DNA from: JAKPBU01 sp964425695
GTDB lineage: Bacteria > Pseudomonadota > Gammaproteobacteria > Xanthomonadales > Xanthomonadaceae
NCBI GenBank assembly: GCA_964425695.1
Contig: CAYRNF010000002.1
Coordinates: forward strand, 347,499-411,498
Reading direction: 5' to 3'
DNA: 64,000 nt
The translations under genes and the position numbers were made by a program. The notes beneath the pieces were generated by a model. That model did not search any database and had not been told where the DNA came from. It worked only from the letters and a program-made list of their open reading frames with translations. Below, piece after piece: positions 40,292-50,262 of this stretch; the first letter of the stretch is position 1, and the number at the start of each line of letters is the position of its first letter.

Positions 40292-42908
40292 CCTCGCGTT
40301 GGGCCAAGCGGCGTCCGAACTCGTCGGGCGGCAGGCCGGGCGCGAACAGGAAACCCTGGCCCACCGGCACGCCCAGGCTCAGCAGGAAGCGCCGCTGCGC
40401 CTCGGATTCCACGCCTTCGGCCACCAGTCCCAGCCCCAGGCTGCGCGCGATGCCCACTACCGCCTGGCACACCGCCACGTCGGACTGGTTCCCGGGGACG
40501 CCTTCCACGAACAGCTGGCTCAGCTTCAGCCCGTGGATCGGCAGGCGGCGCAGGTAGTTGAGCGCGCTGTAGCCCTCGCCGAAATCGTCGATGGTCAGCA
40601 TCACCCCGAGCTGGCGCAGCCCGGCGAAGGTCTGCAGCGTGTCCGGCGCATCCTCGATCAACACCCGTTCGGTGAATTCCAGTTCCAGCGCGCTGCCCGG
40701 CAGGCCGAACTCCGCCAGAGTTTCGCCCACCAGCCGCGGCAGGTCGCTCACGAACTGGCGGTACGACACGTTGACGGCGACGCGCACGATGCCCAGCCCG
40801 GCGTCGCGCCAGGCGGCGGCCTGCTTGCACGCCTCGCGCAGGACCCAGCTGCCGATGTTGACGATGTCGCCGGTGTTCTCGGCGTGGGCGATGAACAGGT
40901 CCGGCCGCATCTCGCCCAGCTTGCGGTTGTCCCAGCGGATCAACGCCTCGGCCGCCACGATGCGCCCGCTACGCAGGTCCACCTGCGGCTGGAACACCAG
41001 GTGGAATTCGTTGTCTTCCGCCGCGCGCCGCAGGTGTGTTTCCAGCTGCAGCTTTTCCTGCTGCTTCAGCGCCAGTTCCGGGGTGAACAGCTGGAAGCCG
41101 TTGCGCCCGCGGCGCTTGCTGTCGTACATGGCCATGTCGGCGTTCTGGATCAGCGGCTGCGGGCGCATGCCGCCGACCGGGGGCGCGAAGGCGATGCCGA
41201 TGCTGGCGGTGATGGAGAACGCCTCCTTGCCCAGGCGGAACGCGTCGTCGAACTGCTCCAGGATCGCCGCCGCCAGCCGCTCCGGGCGCCCGGTGTCGTC
41301 GTCGCTGCTGCAGATCACCAGGAACTCGTCCCCGCCGAAGCGCGCAATCAGGCCTTCAGTGCCCACCGCGCGGCGCAGGCGTTCGGTCGCGGCCACCAGC
41401 AGCTTGTCGCCCGCGGCATGGCCCAGGACGTCGTTGACCACCTTGAACCGGTCCAGGTCCACGTACAGCACGGCCACGCGCGACTGCGCCGGGTCCGACA
41501 GCCGCGCTTCCAGCGCGGCCAGCGCGGCGTCGCGGTTCATCAGGCCGGTCAGCGGGTCGCTGCGGGCCTGCACGCGCAGGGTTTCCTCGGCATGCTTGCG
41601 TTCGGTGATGTCCTGCAGGGTGCCGACGATGCGGGCGATGTCCGGCCCGTCGCGCATCGGCTCGCCGATGGCCCGCACCCAGAAGCTGTGGTTGTCGGCG
41701 CGCTGCCCCTGCAGTTCCAGGTCGAACGGAATGCCGTCCTGCACGGCCGCTTCGATGGCGACCTGCAGCCGCACCCGGTCGATGGCGCGCAGGCACAACG
41801 CCATGCCGCGCAGGTCCACCGGCGCAGGGTCCTGGCCCAGCACGCGCCGCGATTCCTCGGTGAGGTACAGCACGTCGCTGCTGCGATCCCACTCCCAGCC
41901 TCCGATGTGCGCCAGCGCCTGCACGCGGTCGAACATGGCGCTGTCGCGCTTGATCGCGGTGACGTCGCTGAACAGCGACAGCACCTGGTGCGGCTCGCTG
42001 GCGCCGGCGGCGAACTGCGGCACCACGGTCACCGACAGCCAGATCAGCTGGCGCCGCTCGCGGTGGCGCATGCCCAGCAGCGTGCTTTCGATGATGCGCC
42101 CGGTGCGCATCGCGCGGACCGCGGGATGGGCGTCGTACGGCATCACCGAGCCGTCTTCGCGCAGCATCGTCCAATGCTCCAGGCGCATCGCCTCGGCGAG
42201 CGATTCGCCGCTGCCGATGCCCAGGATGCGCAGGGCGGCGGAGTTGCCGTAGATGGCGCCGCCCTGCGCATCCTGGATCACGATGCCCTTGTCGATCAGC
42301 TCCATCAGTTCGCGGTAGCGGATCTCGGCCTCGTGGCGGCGGCTGAGGTCGCGCGCCACGGCCACCAGCACGTCGTCGCGCCCCTCGTAGTGGAAGTTGG
42401 CCGAATGCACCTCTACCGGAAAGCGGCTGCCGTCGGCGCGCATGTTGGTGACTTCCACCACGTAGGTTCCACCGCGGCGCAGCGACTCGATCACCGGCAG
42501 CATGTGGTCGCGCGGCAGGTCCGGGTTCAGTACGTGGATCGGCTGGCCCACGATCTCCTCGCGCGGCCGATTGTATGCGCCCATGCCGGCGCGGTTGAGG
42601 TCCAGCACGGTGCCGTCGAAGGCGATCACGCTGACCGGATCGGGCACCGCGTCGAACAGCGCGCGATAGCGCTTGTGGCCGGCTTCCACGTCGGCCTGGG
42701 CCTGTTCCAGCGCGGCCGCGGCCTCGGCCAGCAGCGCCGCGTAGCCGTCGGGCAGCGCGCCTTCGGCCGCCCGCGCGCGCAGCCGCTCGCATAGCGCGTC
42801 GCCGTCGGACGCCGGCATCTCGTCGGGCGGGGAGGTGCGCGCTGTCTCGTCGTGGCGTGCGGTAGCCGTCGCGGCGGAGGGATCCTGCCGGGAACGGCGC
42901 GCGGTCAT
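40278..42908 (-). CDS. PAS-GGDEF-EAL c-di-GMP regulatory protein
   Basis: The 876-residue cytosolic protein has no signal peptide. A short coiled coil (about 55-80) is followed by three PAS-like modules (about 82-200, 205-325, 330-445). A GGDEF domain follows with the intact motif RFGGDEFLVIC near 521-531, then an EAL domain starting EALIRW near 652, with TIDDFGEGYSALNYLRRLP and AEGVESEAQRRFL. Both catalytic signatures look intact, so synthesis, hydrolysis or one of them under PAS control is possible. Its ATG overlaps the mvaB stop by 4 nt, linking it to the leucine-catabolic genes. Confidence 0.9.
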   Translation of the reverse strand: MTARRSRQDPSAATATARHDETARTSPPDEMPASDGDALCERLRARAAEGALPDGYAALLAEAAAALEQAQADVEAGHKRYRALFDAVPDPVSVIAFDGTVLDLNRAGMGAYNRPREEIVGQPIHVLNPDLPRDHMLPVIESLRRGGTYVVEVTNMRADGSRFPVEVHSANFHYEGRDDVLVAVARDLSRRHEAEIRYRELMELIDKGIVIQDAQGGAIYGNSAALRILGIGSGESLAEAMRLEHWTMLREDGSVMPYDAHPAVRAMRTGRIIESTLLGMRHRERRQLIWLSVTVVPQFAAGASEPHQVLSLFSDVTAIKRDSAMFDRVQALAHIGGWEWDRSSDVLYLTEESRRVLGQDPAPVDLRGMALCLRAIDRVRLQVAIEAAVQDGIPFDLELQGQRADNHSFWVRAIGEPMRDGPDIARIVGTLQDITERKHAEETLRVQARSDPLTGLMNRDAALAALEARLSDPAQSRVAVLYVDLDRFKVVNDVLGHAAGDKLLVAATERLRRAVGTEGLIARFGGDEFLVICSSDDDTGRPERLAAAILEQFDDAFRLGKEAFSITASIGIAFAPPVGGMRPQPLIQNADMAMYDSKRRGRNGFQLFTPELALKQQEKLQLETHLRRAAEDNEFHLVFQPQVDLRSGRIVAAEALIRWDNRKLGEMRPDLFIAHAENTGDIVNIGSWVLREACKQAAAWRDAGLGIVRVAVNVSYRQFVSDLPRLVGETLAEFGLPGSALELEFTERVLIEDAPDTLQTFAGLRQLGVMLTIDDFGEGYSALNYLRRLPIHGLKLSQLFVEGVPGNQSDVAVCQAVVGIARSLGLGLVAEGVESEAQRRFLLSLGVPVGQGFLFAPGLPPDEFGRRLAQREDAHA

Positions 42909-43837
42909 GCGGCCAGGGCCCTGCCGGCCTTGCTTCCGGTCTCCCGGCCCAGCAGTCCCGCCAGCCAGCGCCCCGTCTCGGCGAGCAGGGGCAGGTCCAC
43001 GCCGGTCTCGACGCCCAGCCCGTGCAGCATGTAGACCACGTCCTCGCTGGCCACGTTGCCGCTGGCGCCTTTCGCGTACGGGCAACCGCCCGCCCCGGAC
43101 ACCGCGCTGTCGATCACCGCCACGCCTTCCTCCAGGCACGCCAGGATGTTGGCCAGCGCCTGGCCGTAGGTGTCGTGGAAGTGGATCGCCAGCGCAGGCA
43201 TCGGCACTTCGTCCGCGACCGCGCGCAGCATCGCGCGCGCCTTCGCGGGGGTGCCGACGCCGATCGTGTCGCCCAGGGAGATTTCGTAGCAGCCCAGCTC
43301 GTGCAGCGCACGCGCCACGCGCACCACGTCGGACAGCGGCACCTCGCCCTGGTACGGGCAGCCAAGCACCGTGGACACGTAGCCGCGCACGCGCACGCCG
43401 TCGGCGGCAGCGCGCGCCAGGACCGGGCGGAAGCGCTCGATGGACTCGTCGATGCCGGCGTTGATGTTGCGGCGGTTGAACGCCTCGGAGGCGGCAGTGA
43501 ACACCGCGATCTCCTCCACGCCCACCGCGCGGGCGCGTTCGTACCCCTGCGCGTTGGGGACCAGCACCGGATAGGCGATCCCGGGACGCCGCGCGATGCC
43601 GGCGAACACCTCCGCCGCGTCGGCCAGCTGCGGCACCCACTTGGGGCTCACGAAGCTGGTGGCCTCGATGGTGCGCAGTCCGGTGGCGGACAGCCGGTCG
43701 ATCAGCGCGATCTTGTCCTCGGTGCGGACCTGGGTCTTCTCGTTCTGCAGGCCATCGCGCGGCCCGACCTCGACGATGCGCACGGCCGGCACGCTCCGCA
43801 TGCGGGAATCGCTGGGCGCTGGCGAAGACGAGGCCAT
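42905..43837 (-). CDS. mvaB: Hydroxymethylglutaryl-CoA lyase
   Basis: The 310-residue TIM-barrel enzyme splits HMG-CoA into acetoacetate and acetyl-CoA, the last specific step of leucine degradation. Motifs are VEVGPRDGLQNEK, SFVSPKWVPQLAD, STVLGCPYQGEV, HFHDTYGQALAN with metal-binding histidines, and the active-site loop SGAGGCPYAKGASGNVASED. The start may also be Met13. It lies 31 nt after liuD and is coupled to the downstream PAS-GGDEF-EAL gene. Confidence 0.95.
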   Translation of the reverse strand: MASSSPAPSDSRMRSVPAVRIVEVGPRDGLQNEKTQVRTEDKIALIDRLSATGLRTIEATSFVSPKWVPQLADAAEVFAGIARRPGIAYPVLVPNAQGYERARAVGVEEIAVFTAASEAFNRRNINAGIDESIERFRPVLARAAADGVRVRGYVSTVLGCPYQGEVPLSDVVRVARALHELGCYEISLGDTIGVGTPAKARAMLRAVADEVPMPALAIHFHDTYGQALANILACLEEGVAVIDSAVSGAGGCPYAKGASGNVASEDVVYMLHGLGVETGVDLPLLAETGRWLAGLLGRETGSKAGRALAA

Positions 43838-43868
43838 GGGAGCAAGGTGGATGCGCGCCGGGCGGACG

Positions 43869-45874
<2,006 letters not shown>

Positions 45875-45875
<1 letters not shown>

Positions 45876-46660
45876 CAGTCCATGGTCCAGTGCGGGGCAC
45901 GCTTGTCGAGAAACGCGGAAAGTCCTTCCTGGCCCTCGGGCGACACGCGCAGGCGCGCGATCAGCGCGGCGTTGTCGGCATCGTGCCGGGCGCCGTCGGC
46001 ATGTGCCGACACGCTGCGCACCAGCGACTTGGCCGCCGCGCTGGCGATGGGGCCCGCCTTCAGCAGCAGGTCGACCTGGCGTTGCACCGCGGCGTCCAGC
46101 TCCGGCCCCGGGACGACCTGGTGCAGCAGGCCGATGCGCAATGCCTCGGCGGCGTCGAAGGTTTCCGCGGTGGCGAAGTAGCGCCGCGCATGGCGGGTGC
46201 CGATCGCGGCGATCACGTAGGGCGAGATCACCGCCGGCAGCAGCCCCAGCCGGCTTTCGGTCAGCCCGAACCTGGCCTGCGGCGTCCCGATGGCGATGTC
46301 GCAACACGCCACCAGGCCCACGCCGCCGCCGAACGCGGCGCCGTGCACCCGCGCGATGGTCGGCTTGGGCAGCTCGTCCAGCGTGCGCATCAGGCGGGCG
46401 AGGGCCAGGCTGTCGTCGCGGTTCGCCTGCTCGCTGGCGGCGGCCATGCCGCGCATCCAGTTCAGGTCCGCCCCGGCCGAGAACGAAGCGCCGCTGCCTT
46501 CCAGCACGACCACGCGCACCGACGCCTCCGTCGCGACGCGCTCCAGCGCCTGGGTGAGGGTGGCGATCAGGGCGGCGTCGAACGCGTTGTGCAGTTCGGG
46601 GCGGTCCAGCCGGATCCGGGCCACGCCGGCGGCGATGTGCTGCTGCAGCGAGGGAGCCAT
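45875..46660 (-). CDS. liuC: Methylglutaconyl-CoA hydratase / enoyl-CoA hydratase
   Basis: The 261-residue crotonase-fold enzyme hydrates 3-methylglutaconyl-CoA to HMG-CoA. Oxyanion-hole segments are FSAGADLNWMRGM and HGAAFGGGVGLVACCDIAIG; RFGLTESRLGLLP follows with the catalytic Glu region. Met at 46660 (MAPSLQQHIAAG) is preferred over the frame start at 46693, which adds 11 unconserved residues. Between liuC and feoA lies a short divergent promoter region. Confidence 0.9.
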
Positions 46661-46750
46661 CGGGCGACGCGTCGTGGAGTGGAGCGGCATCATAACTGCG
46701 GCCCGACGACACCCTCGCGCGCACCGGCGGCGCCAGCACCGGTTCGCGCC

Positions 46751-46771
46751 TATAATTGAGAACAGTTCCTA
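46751..46771 (+). promoter_or_regulatory. feoAB promoter -10 with overlapping Fur-box-like dyad
   Basis: A perfect TATAAT (46751-46756) abuts TGAGAACAGTTCCTA (46757-46771), which contains the exact palindrome GAACAGTTC and partly matches the 7-1-7 Fur consensus. No good -35 is visible. Iron repression by Fur is inferred from position in front of feoA. Confidence 0.55.
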
Positions 46772-46785
46772 TTTGAGAGCGGCCC

Positions 46786-47034
46786 GTGACCCTGGCCGAG
46801 TTGCCGCGACGCACCCCCGCCATCGTCGACCGGGTCGATGACGTCGCCCCCGGCGATGCCATCGCCCGGCGCCTGCGCGAACTCGGCTTCGTGGCAGGCG
46901 AGGAAGTGGAGATCGTCGCCGCCGGACCGTTCGGCCGCGAACCGCTGCTGGTGCAGGTGGGATTCACCCGCTTCGCACTGCGTCGCAGCGAAGCGGCGCG
47001 CGTGCACGTGACGCCCGGGAGCGCAGGTCCATGA
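46786..47034 (+). CDS. feoA: Ferrous iron transport protein A
   Basis: The 82-residue SH3-like protein assists FeoB in ferrous iron uptake. The typical pattern ARRLRELGFVAGEEVEIVAAG and LVQVGFTRFALRRSEAARVHV is present. The start is a GTG at 46786, with only a weak ribosome-binding site. The stop overlaps feoB by 4 nt. Confidence 0.92.
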   Translation: MTLAELPRRTPAIVDRVDDVAPGDAIARRLRELGFVAGEEVEIVAAGPFGREPLLVQVGFTRFALRRSEAARVHVTPGSAGP

Positions 47035-48866
47035 GCGACGCGGCCGCACTGCGCCTGGCCCTGATCGGCAACCCCAACAGCGGCAAGACCGCGCTGTTCA
47101 ACCTGCTCACCGGCAGCCGCCAGAAAGTGGCCAACTACACCGGCGTCACCGTGGAGCGCAAGGAAGGGCGGCTGCATGCGCCGTCGGGCCGCGAGTACGC
47201 GGTGCTGGACCTGCCCGGCGCCTACAGCCTCAATCCGGCGAGCCTGGACGAAGCCATCGCCCGCGACGTGTGCCGCGGCTTCTATCCCGGCGAGCCCGCA
47301 CCGGATCTGCTGGTGTGCGTGGTGGATGCGACCAACCTGCGCCTGCACCTGCGCTTCGTGCTGGAGCTGCGCGGCCTGGGCCGGCCGATGATCGTGGCGT
47401 TGAACCAGGTCGACGCCGCGCAGCGCCGTGGCATCCGCATCGACGTGGAGGCGCTGCAGCGCGAACTCGGGGTACCGGTGGTGGAAACCGTGGCGATCCG
47501 GCACGGCGGCGCGCGCGCCCTGGTGGAGCGGATCGACGCCATGTCCGCGCACCTGTCCGCCACCGCGCCGCGCCCTGTGGTAGCAGGGGACATGCATGAC
47601 GAGGTGCGGCGCCTGCTCGCGCAGGCGGTGTGCATGCCGACCCGCACCTCCCGCGTGGACGACGCGCTGGACCGCTGGCTGCTGCATCCGGTGTTCGGAC
47701 TGCTGGCGCTGGCTGCGGTGATGTTCCTGATCTTCCAGGCGGTGTACGCGTGGGCCACGCCGATGATGGACGGGATCGAAGCCGCCACCGCCTGGCTGGG
47801 CGGCAGCGTCGGCGCGCTGATGCCCCACGGACCGCTGCGCGGCCTGCTGGTGGACGGCGTGATCGCCGGGCTCGGTGGGGTGGTGGTGTTCCTGCCGCAG
47901 ATCCTGGTGCTGTTCGCCTTCATCCTGGCGCTGGAGGAATCGGGCTACCTGCCGCGCGCGGCGTTCCTGCTGGACCGCATGATGGCCTCCGCGGGGCTGT
48001 CTGGGCGCTCCTTCATCCCGCTGCTGTCCAGTTTCGCCTGCGCCATTCCCGGGATCATGGCCACCCGCTCGATCCAGGATCCGCGCGACCGCCTGGCGAC
48101 CATCCTGGTGGCGCCGCTGATGACGTGCTCGGCGCGCCTGCCCGTGTACGCGCTGCTCATCGGCGCGTTCATCCCGGCGCGCGACGTGGGCGCCTTCAAC
48201 TTGCAGGGTCTGGTGCTGTTCGCGCTGTACGCGGCCGGGATCCTCAGCGCGCTGCTGGTGTCGTGGGTGATGAAGCAGTGGCGCCGCGACCGTAGCGAAC
48301 ACCTGCTCCTGCTCGAACTGCCGTCGTACAAGCTGCCGCATCCGCGCGATCTGCTGATCGGCCTGTACGAACGCGCGATGGTGTTCTTGAAGCGGGTGGG
48401 CGGGATCATCCTGGCGCTCACCATCCTGCTGTGGTTCCTGCTGAACGTTCCGCTGGGCGCCGCCATCGAGGACAGCCTGGCGGGCCGAATCGGGCGCGCG
48501 CTGGAAGTGGTCTTCGCGCCGCTGGGCTTCGACTGGAGGATCAGCATCGCGCTGATCCCCACCATGGCCGCGCGCGAGGTGATGGTGGCCTCGCTGGCCA
48601 CGGTCTATGCGGTAGCGGCCGCCAGCGACGATGCCGCCGGCGAACTGCTGCGCGGCTTCGTGGCGCGCGACTGGTCCCTGGCCACCGGCCTGTCGCTGCT
48701 GGTGTGGTTCATCTACGCGCCGCAGTGCATCTCCACGCTGGCCACGATCCGGCGCGAAACCCATTCGTGGAGGCAGACCGCGTTCGCCACCGGCTACCTT
48801 TTCGCACTGGCCTGGCTGGCGGCGTTCGCCACGTACCGGATCGCGCTGGCGCTGGGGGCGGGATGA
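47031..48866 (+). CDS. feoB: Ferrous iron permease FeoB
   Basis: The 611-residue protein imports Fe2+. The N-terminal G domain shows G1 GNPNSGKT (13-20), G2 YTGVTVERKEG, G3 DLPGAYSL, and G4 as ALNQVD (the NxxD form found in FeoB). The membrane part has Gate motifs, including LPLLSSFACAIPGIMATRSI-like and ARLPVYALLI with paired cysteines (SSFACAIPG, MTCSARLP). It is shorter than E. coli FeoB (773), a length common in this family branch. Confidence 0.95.
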   Translation: MSDAAALRLALIGNPNSGKTALFNLLTGSRQKVANYTGVTVERKEGRLHAPSGREYAVLDLPGAYSLNPASLDEAIARDVCRGFYPGEPAPDLLVCVVDATNLRLHLRFVLELRGLGRPMIVALNQVDAAQRRGIRIDVEALQRELGVPVVETVAIRHGGARALVERIDAMSAHLSATAPRPVVAGDMHDEVRRLLAQAVCMPTRTSRVDDALDRWLLHPVFGLLALAAVMFLIFQAVYAWATPMMDGIEAATAWLGGSVGALMPHGPLRGLLVDGVIAGLGGVVVFLPQILVLFAFILALEESGYLPRAAFLLDRMMASAGLSGRSFIPLLSSFACAIPGIMATRSIQDPRDRLATILVAPLMTCSARLPVYALLIGAFIPARDVGAFNLQGLVLFALYAAGILSALLVSWVMKQWRRDRSEHLLLLELPSYKLPHPRDLLIGLYERAMVFLKRVGGIILALTILLWFLLNVPLGAAIEDSLAGRIGRALEVVFAPLGFDWRISIALIPTMAAREVMVASLATVYAVAAASDDAAGELLRGFVARDWSLATGLSLLVWFIYAPQCISTLATIRRETHSWRQTAFATGYLFALAWLAAFATYRIALALGAG

Positions 48867-49102
48867 GCGCGGGCCTTGCGCTGCAGTACGCGGCGGTGGC
48901 GCTTGCGGTCGTGGCGAGCGCGGGCGTGGTGGTGCACGACAGGTTTCCGGCGGTGGCGCGGCGCGCCCGCAGCGCGTGCGCGCAGTGGCTGCTGCGGCCA
49001 GCGCGTCCTGCCTGGCAACAGGCGGTCGGGAAACGGATCGCGCCGCGTCCGCTTGCTGCCGGAGCGTGCGGAACCTGCCACGGCTGCCGGACAGGGGAGT
49101 AG
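48863..49102 (+). CDS. Small FeoB-associated Cys-rich membrane protein
   Basis: The 79-residue protein has one N-terminal transmembrane segment (about 6-25), a basic middle and a C-terminal cysteine cluster CGTCHGC. The ATG overlaps the feoB stop (ATGA), so it is translated with feoB. Its position and Cys motif fit the small FeoB-associated proteins; it has no winged-helix FeoC look. A role in iron handling at the membrane is inferred. Confidence 0.7.
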   Translation: MSAGLALQYAAVALAVVASAGVVVHDRFPAVARRARSACAQWLLRPARPAWQQAVGKRIAPRPLAAGACGTCHGCRTGE

Positions 49103-49223
49103 GGCAGGCGCCCGACGGTTTGGGTCGCGCATCCCGGCGGCATCGCGTGCAACCTGCTGCTGGAGGCTTGGCCGATTCGTCATGCCTGGCGCAGCGAGGA
49201 ACCTGCCTGCGCGCCAGGCCGCG

Positions 49224-49589
49224 TCAGTGCTTCTTCGCCCGCATCCGCGTGGATTCGCTGGTTTCCACGGTGAGCGAGAAGGTCCGCGATTCGCCCGGGC
49301 GCATGGCGCCCACGCCGACCAGCTGCCGGACCACTTCCTCGCCACGCTCGTTGCGGATCGTGAGCAGCATCGAGTATTCCGTCGCGGCGCTGTCGGCAGG
49401 CTGCCGGAGCACGCCTTCCACCTTCAGCGAGGTCTGGGTAGGCGCTGCGCCCTGGCTCTGCGCCGCGGAATCGAAACGCAGGTGCCCGCGGCAGGCAGGG
49501 CACACCGCGGAGCTTTCCAGGATGGTCGCCTTGCAATGCGGGCAGGCGCGCGTGGCGCCTGCCGTGCCCGGGCGCGGGCTTCCGATCAC
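49224..49589 (-). CDS. Small zinc-ribbon protein coupled to bactofilin
   Basis: The 121-residue protein has an N-terminal zinc ribbon (CPHCKATILESSAVCPAC, about 16-33) and a beta-sandwich-like C-terminal part (LLTIRNERGEEVVRQLVGVG, then SRTFSLTVETSES). I do not recognise a named family. The GTG start at 49589 overlaps the bactofilin stop by 4 nt, which argues for this start over the longer frame from 49658. A partner or modulator of the bactofilin is plausible. Confidence 0.7.
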   Translation of the reverse strand: MIGSPRPGTAGATRACPHCKATILESSAVCPACRGHLRFDSAAQSQGAAPTQTSLKVEGVLRQPADSAATEYSMLLTIRNERGEEVVRQLVGVGAMRPGESRTFSLTVETSESTRMRAKKH

Positions 49590-50116
49590 GCCGCTTCGCT
49601 GTCCGCGGTGCGGCCGTTGGCCTTGGACGACGCCTTGGCATCGCCCCACGCGCCGCATTCCACCCGGCCGCGGATCCGCGAACCGGCAGCCACGGTCAAC
49701 GTGTCGGCCTTGATGTCGCCGTTGATGGCGCCGGATTCCACCAGCTCCACGCGCGAGGCGGACTCGATGTTGCCTTCCAGCTCGCCGGCCACGTTGACCC
49801 GGTTGGCGCGCACGCCGCCGTTGAGCTTGGCGCCGCTTTCGATGGTCAGATCGCCCTGCACGTTGACGTCGCCCTTGAAGCGGCCGGCGATGCGGACGTG
49901 GCCCGAGCCTTCGATCTTGCCTTCGATGGTGAGGTCGGCGGCGATCAGCGATTCCTTGGCCGCAGAGGCGGACGGCGCGGCGCGCGTCGCCAGCGGCGGC
50001 TGGGCGGGGGCGAAGTCGTTGTTCACGGCGGGCGTGTCCTTGGCGGCGGGGGCGGGGTCAGGCGCGAACGACGGAGCCGGCTTGGGGGCAGCCTGTGGGG
50101 TGTTGAAAATGGCCAT
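49586..50116 (-). CDS. Bactofilin
   Basis: The 176-residue cytoskeletal protein has a Pro/Ala-rich N-terminal tail (about 1-55) and a central bactofilin (DUF583) beta-helix domain (about 60-155). The beta-helix has repeated strands such as LTIEGKIEGSGHVRIAGRFKG, DLTIESGAKLNGGV and VELVESGAINGDIKAD. A polar Ser/Ala tail follows. Bactofilins polymerise without nucleotide and place cell-wall or surface enzymes. AGGAAA precedes the ATG at 50116 and decides the start over a longer frame. Confidence 0.92.
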   Translation of the reverse strand: MAIFNTPQAAPKPAPSFAPDPAPAAKDTPAVNNDFAPAQPPLATRAAPSASAAKESLIAADLTIEGKIEGSGHVRIAGRFKGDVNVQGDLTIESGAKLNGGVRANRVNVAGELEGNIESASRVELVESGAINGDIKADTLTVAAGSRIRGRVECGAWGDAKASSKANGRTADSEAA

Positions 50117-50262
50117 GCGGGTTTCCTGCGGTTTTGCGTTGCGGGGGAGGCCGGAGCCTATCACGCGGCCTACACATCGCGACCGTGACCGGGCTCAACA
50201 ATCCCGGACGTTGTGCCGCGCAAGTGGCTGACGCGCAACGGGAAATCCGGCTCGGGCCGCGG

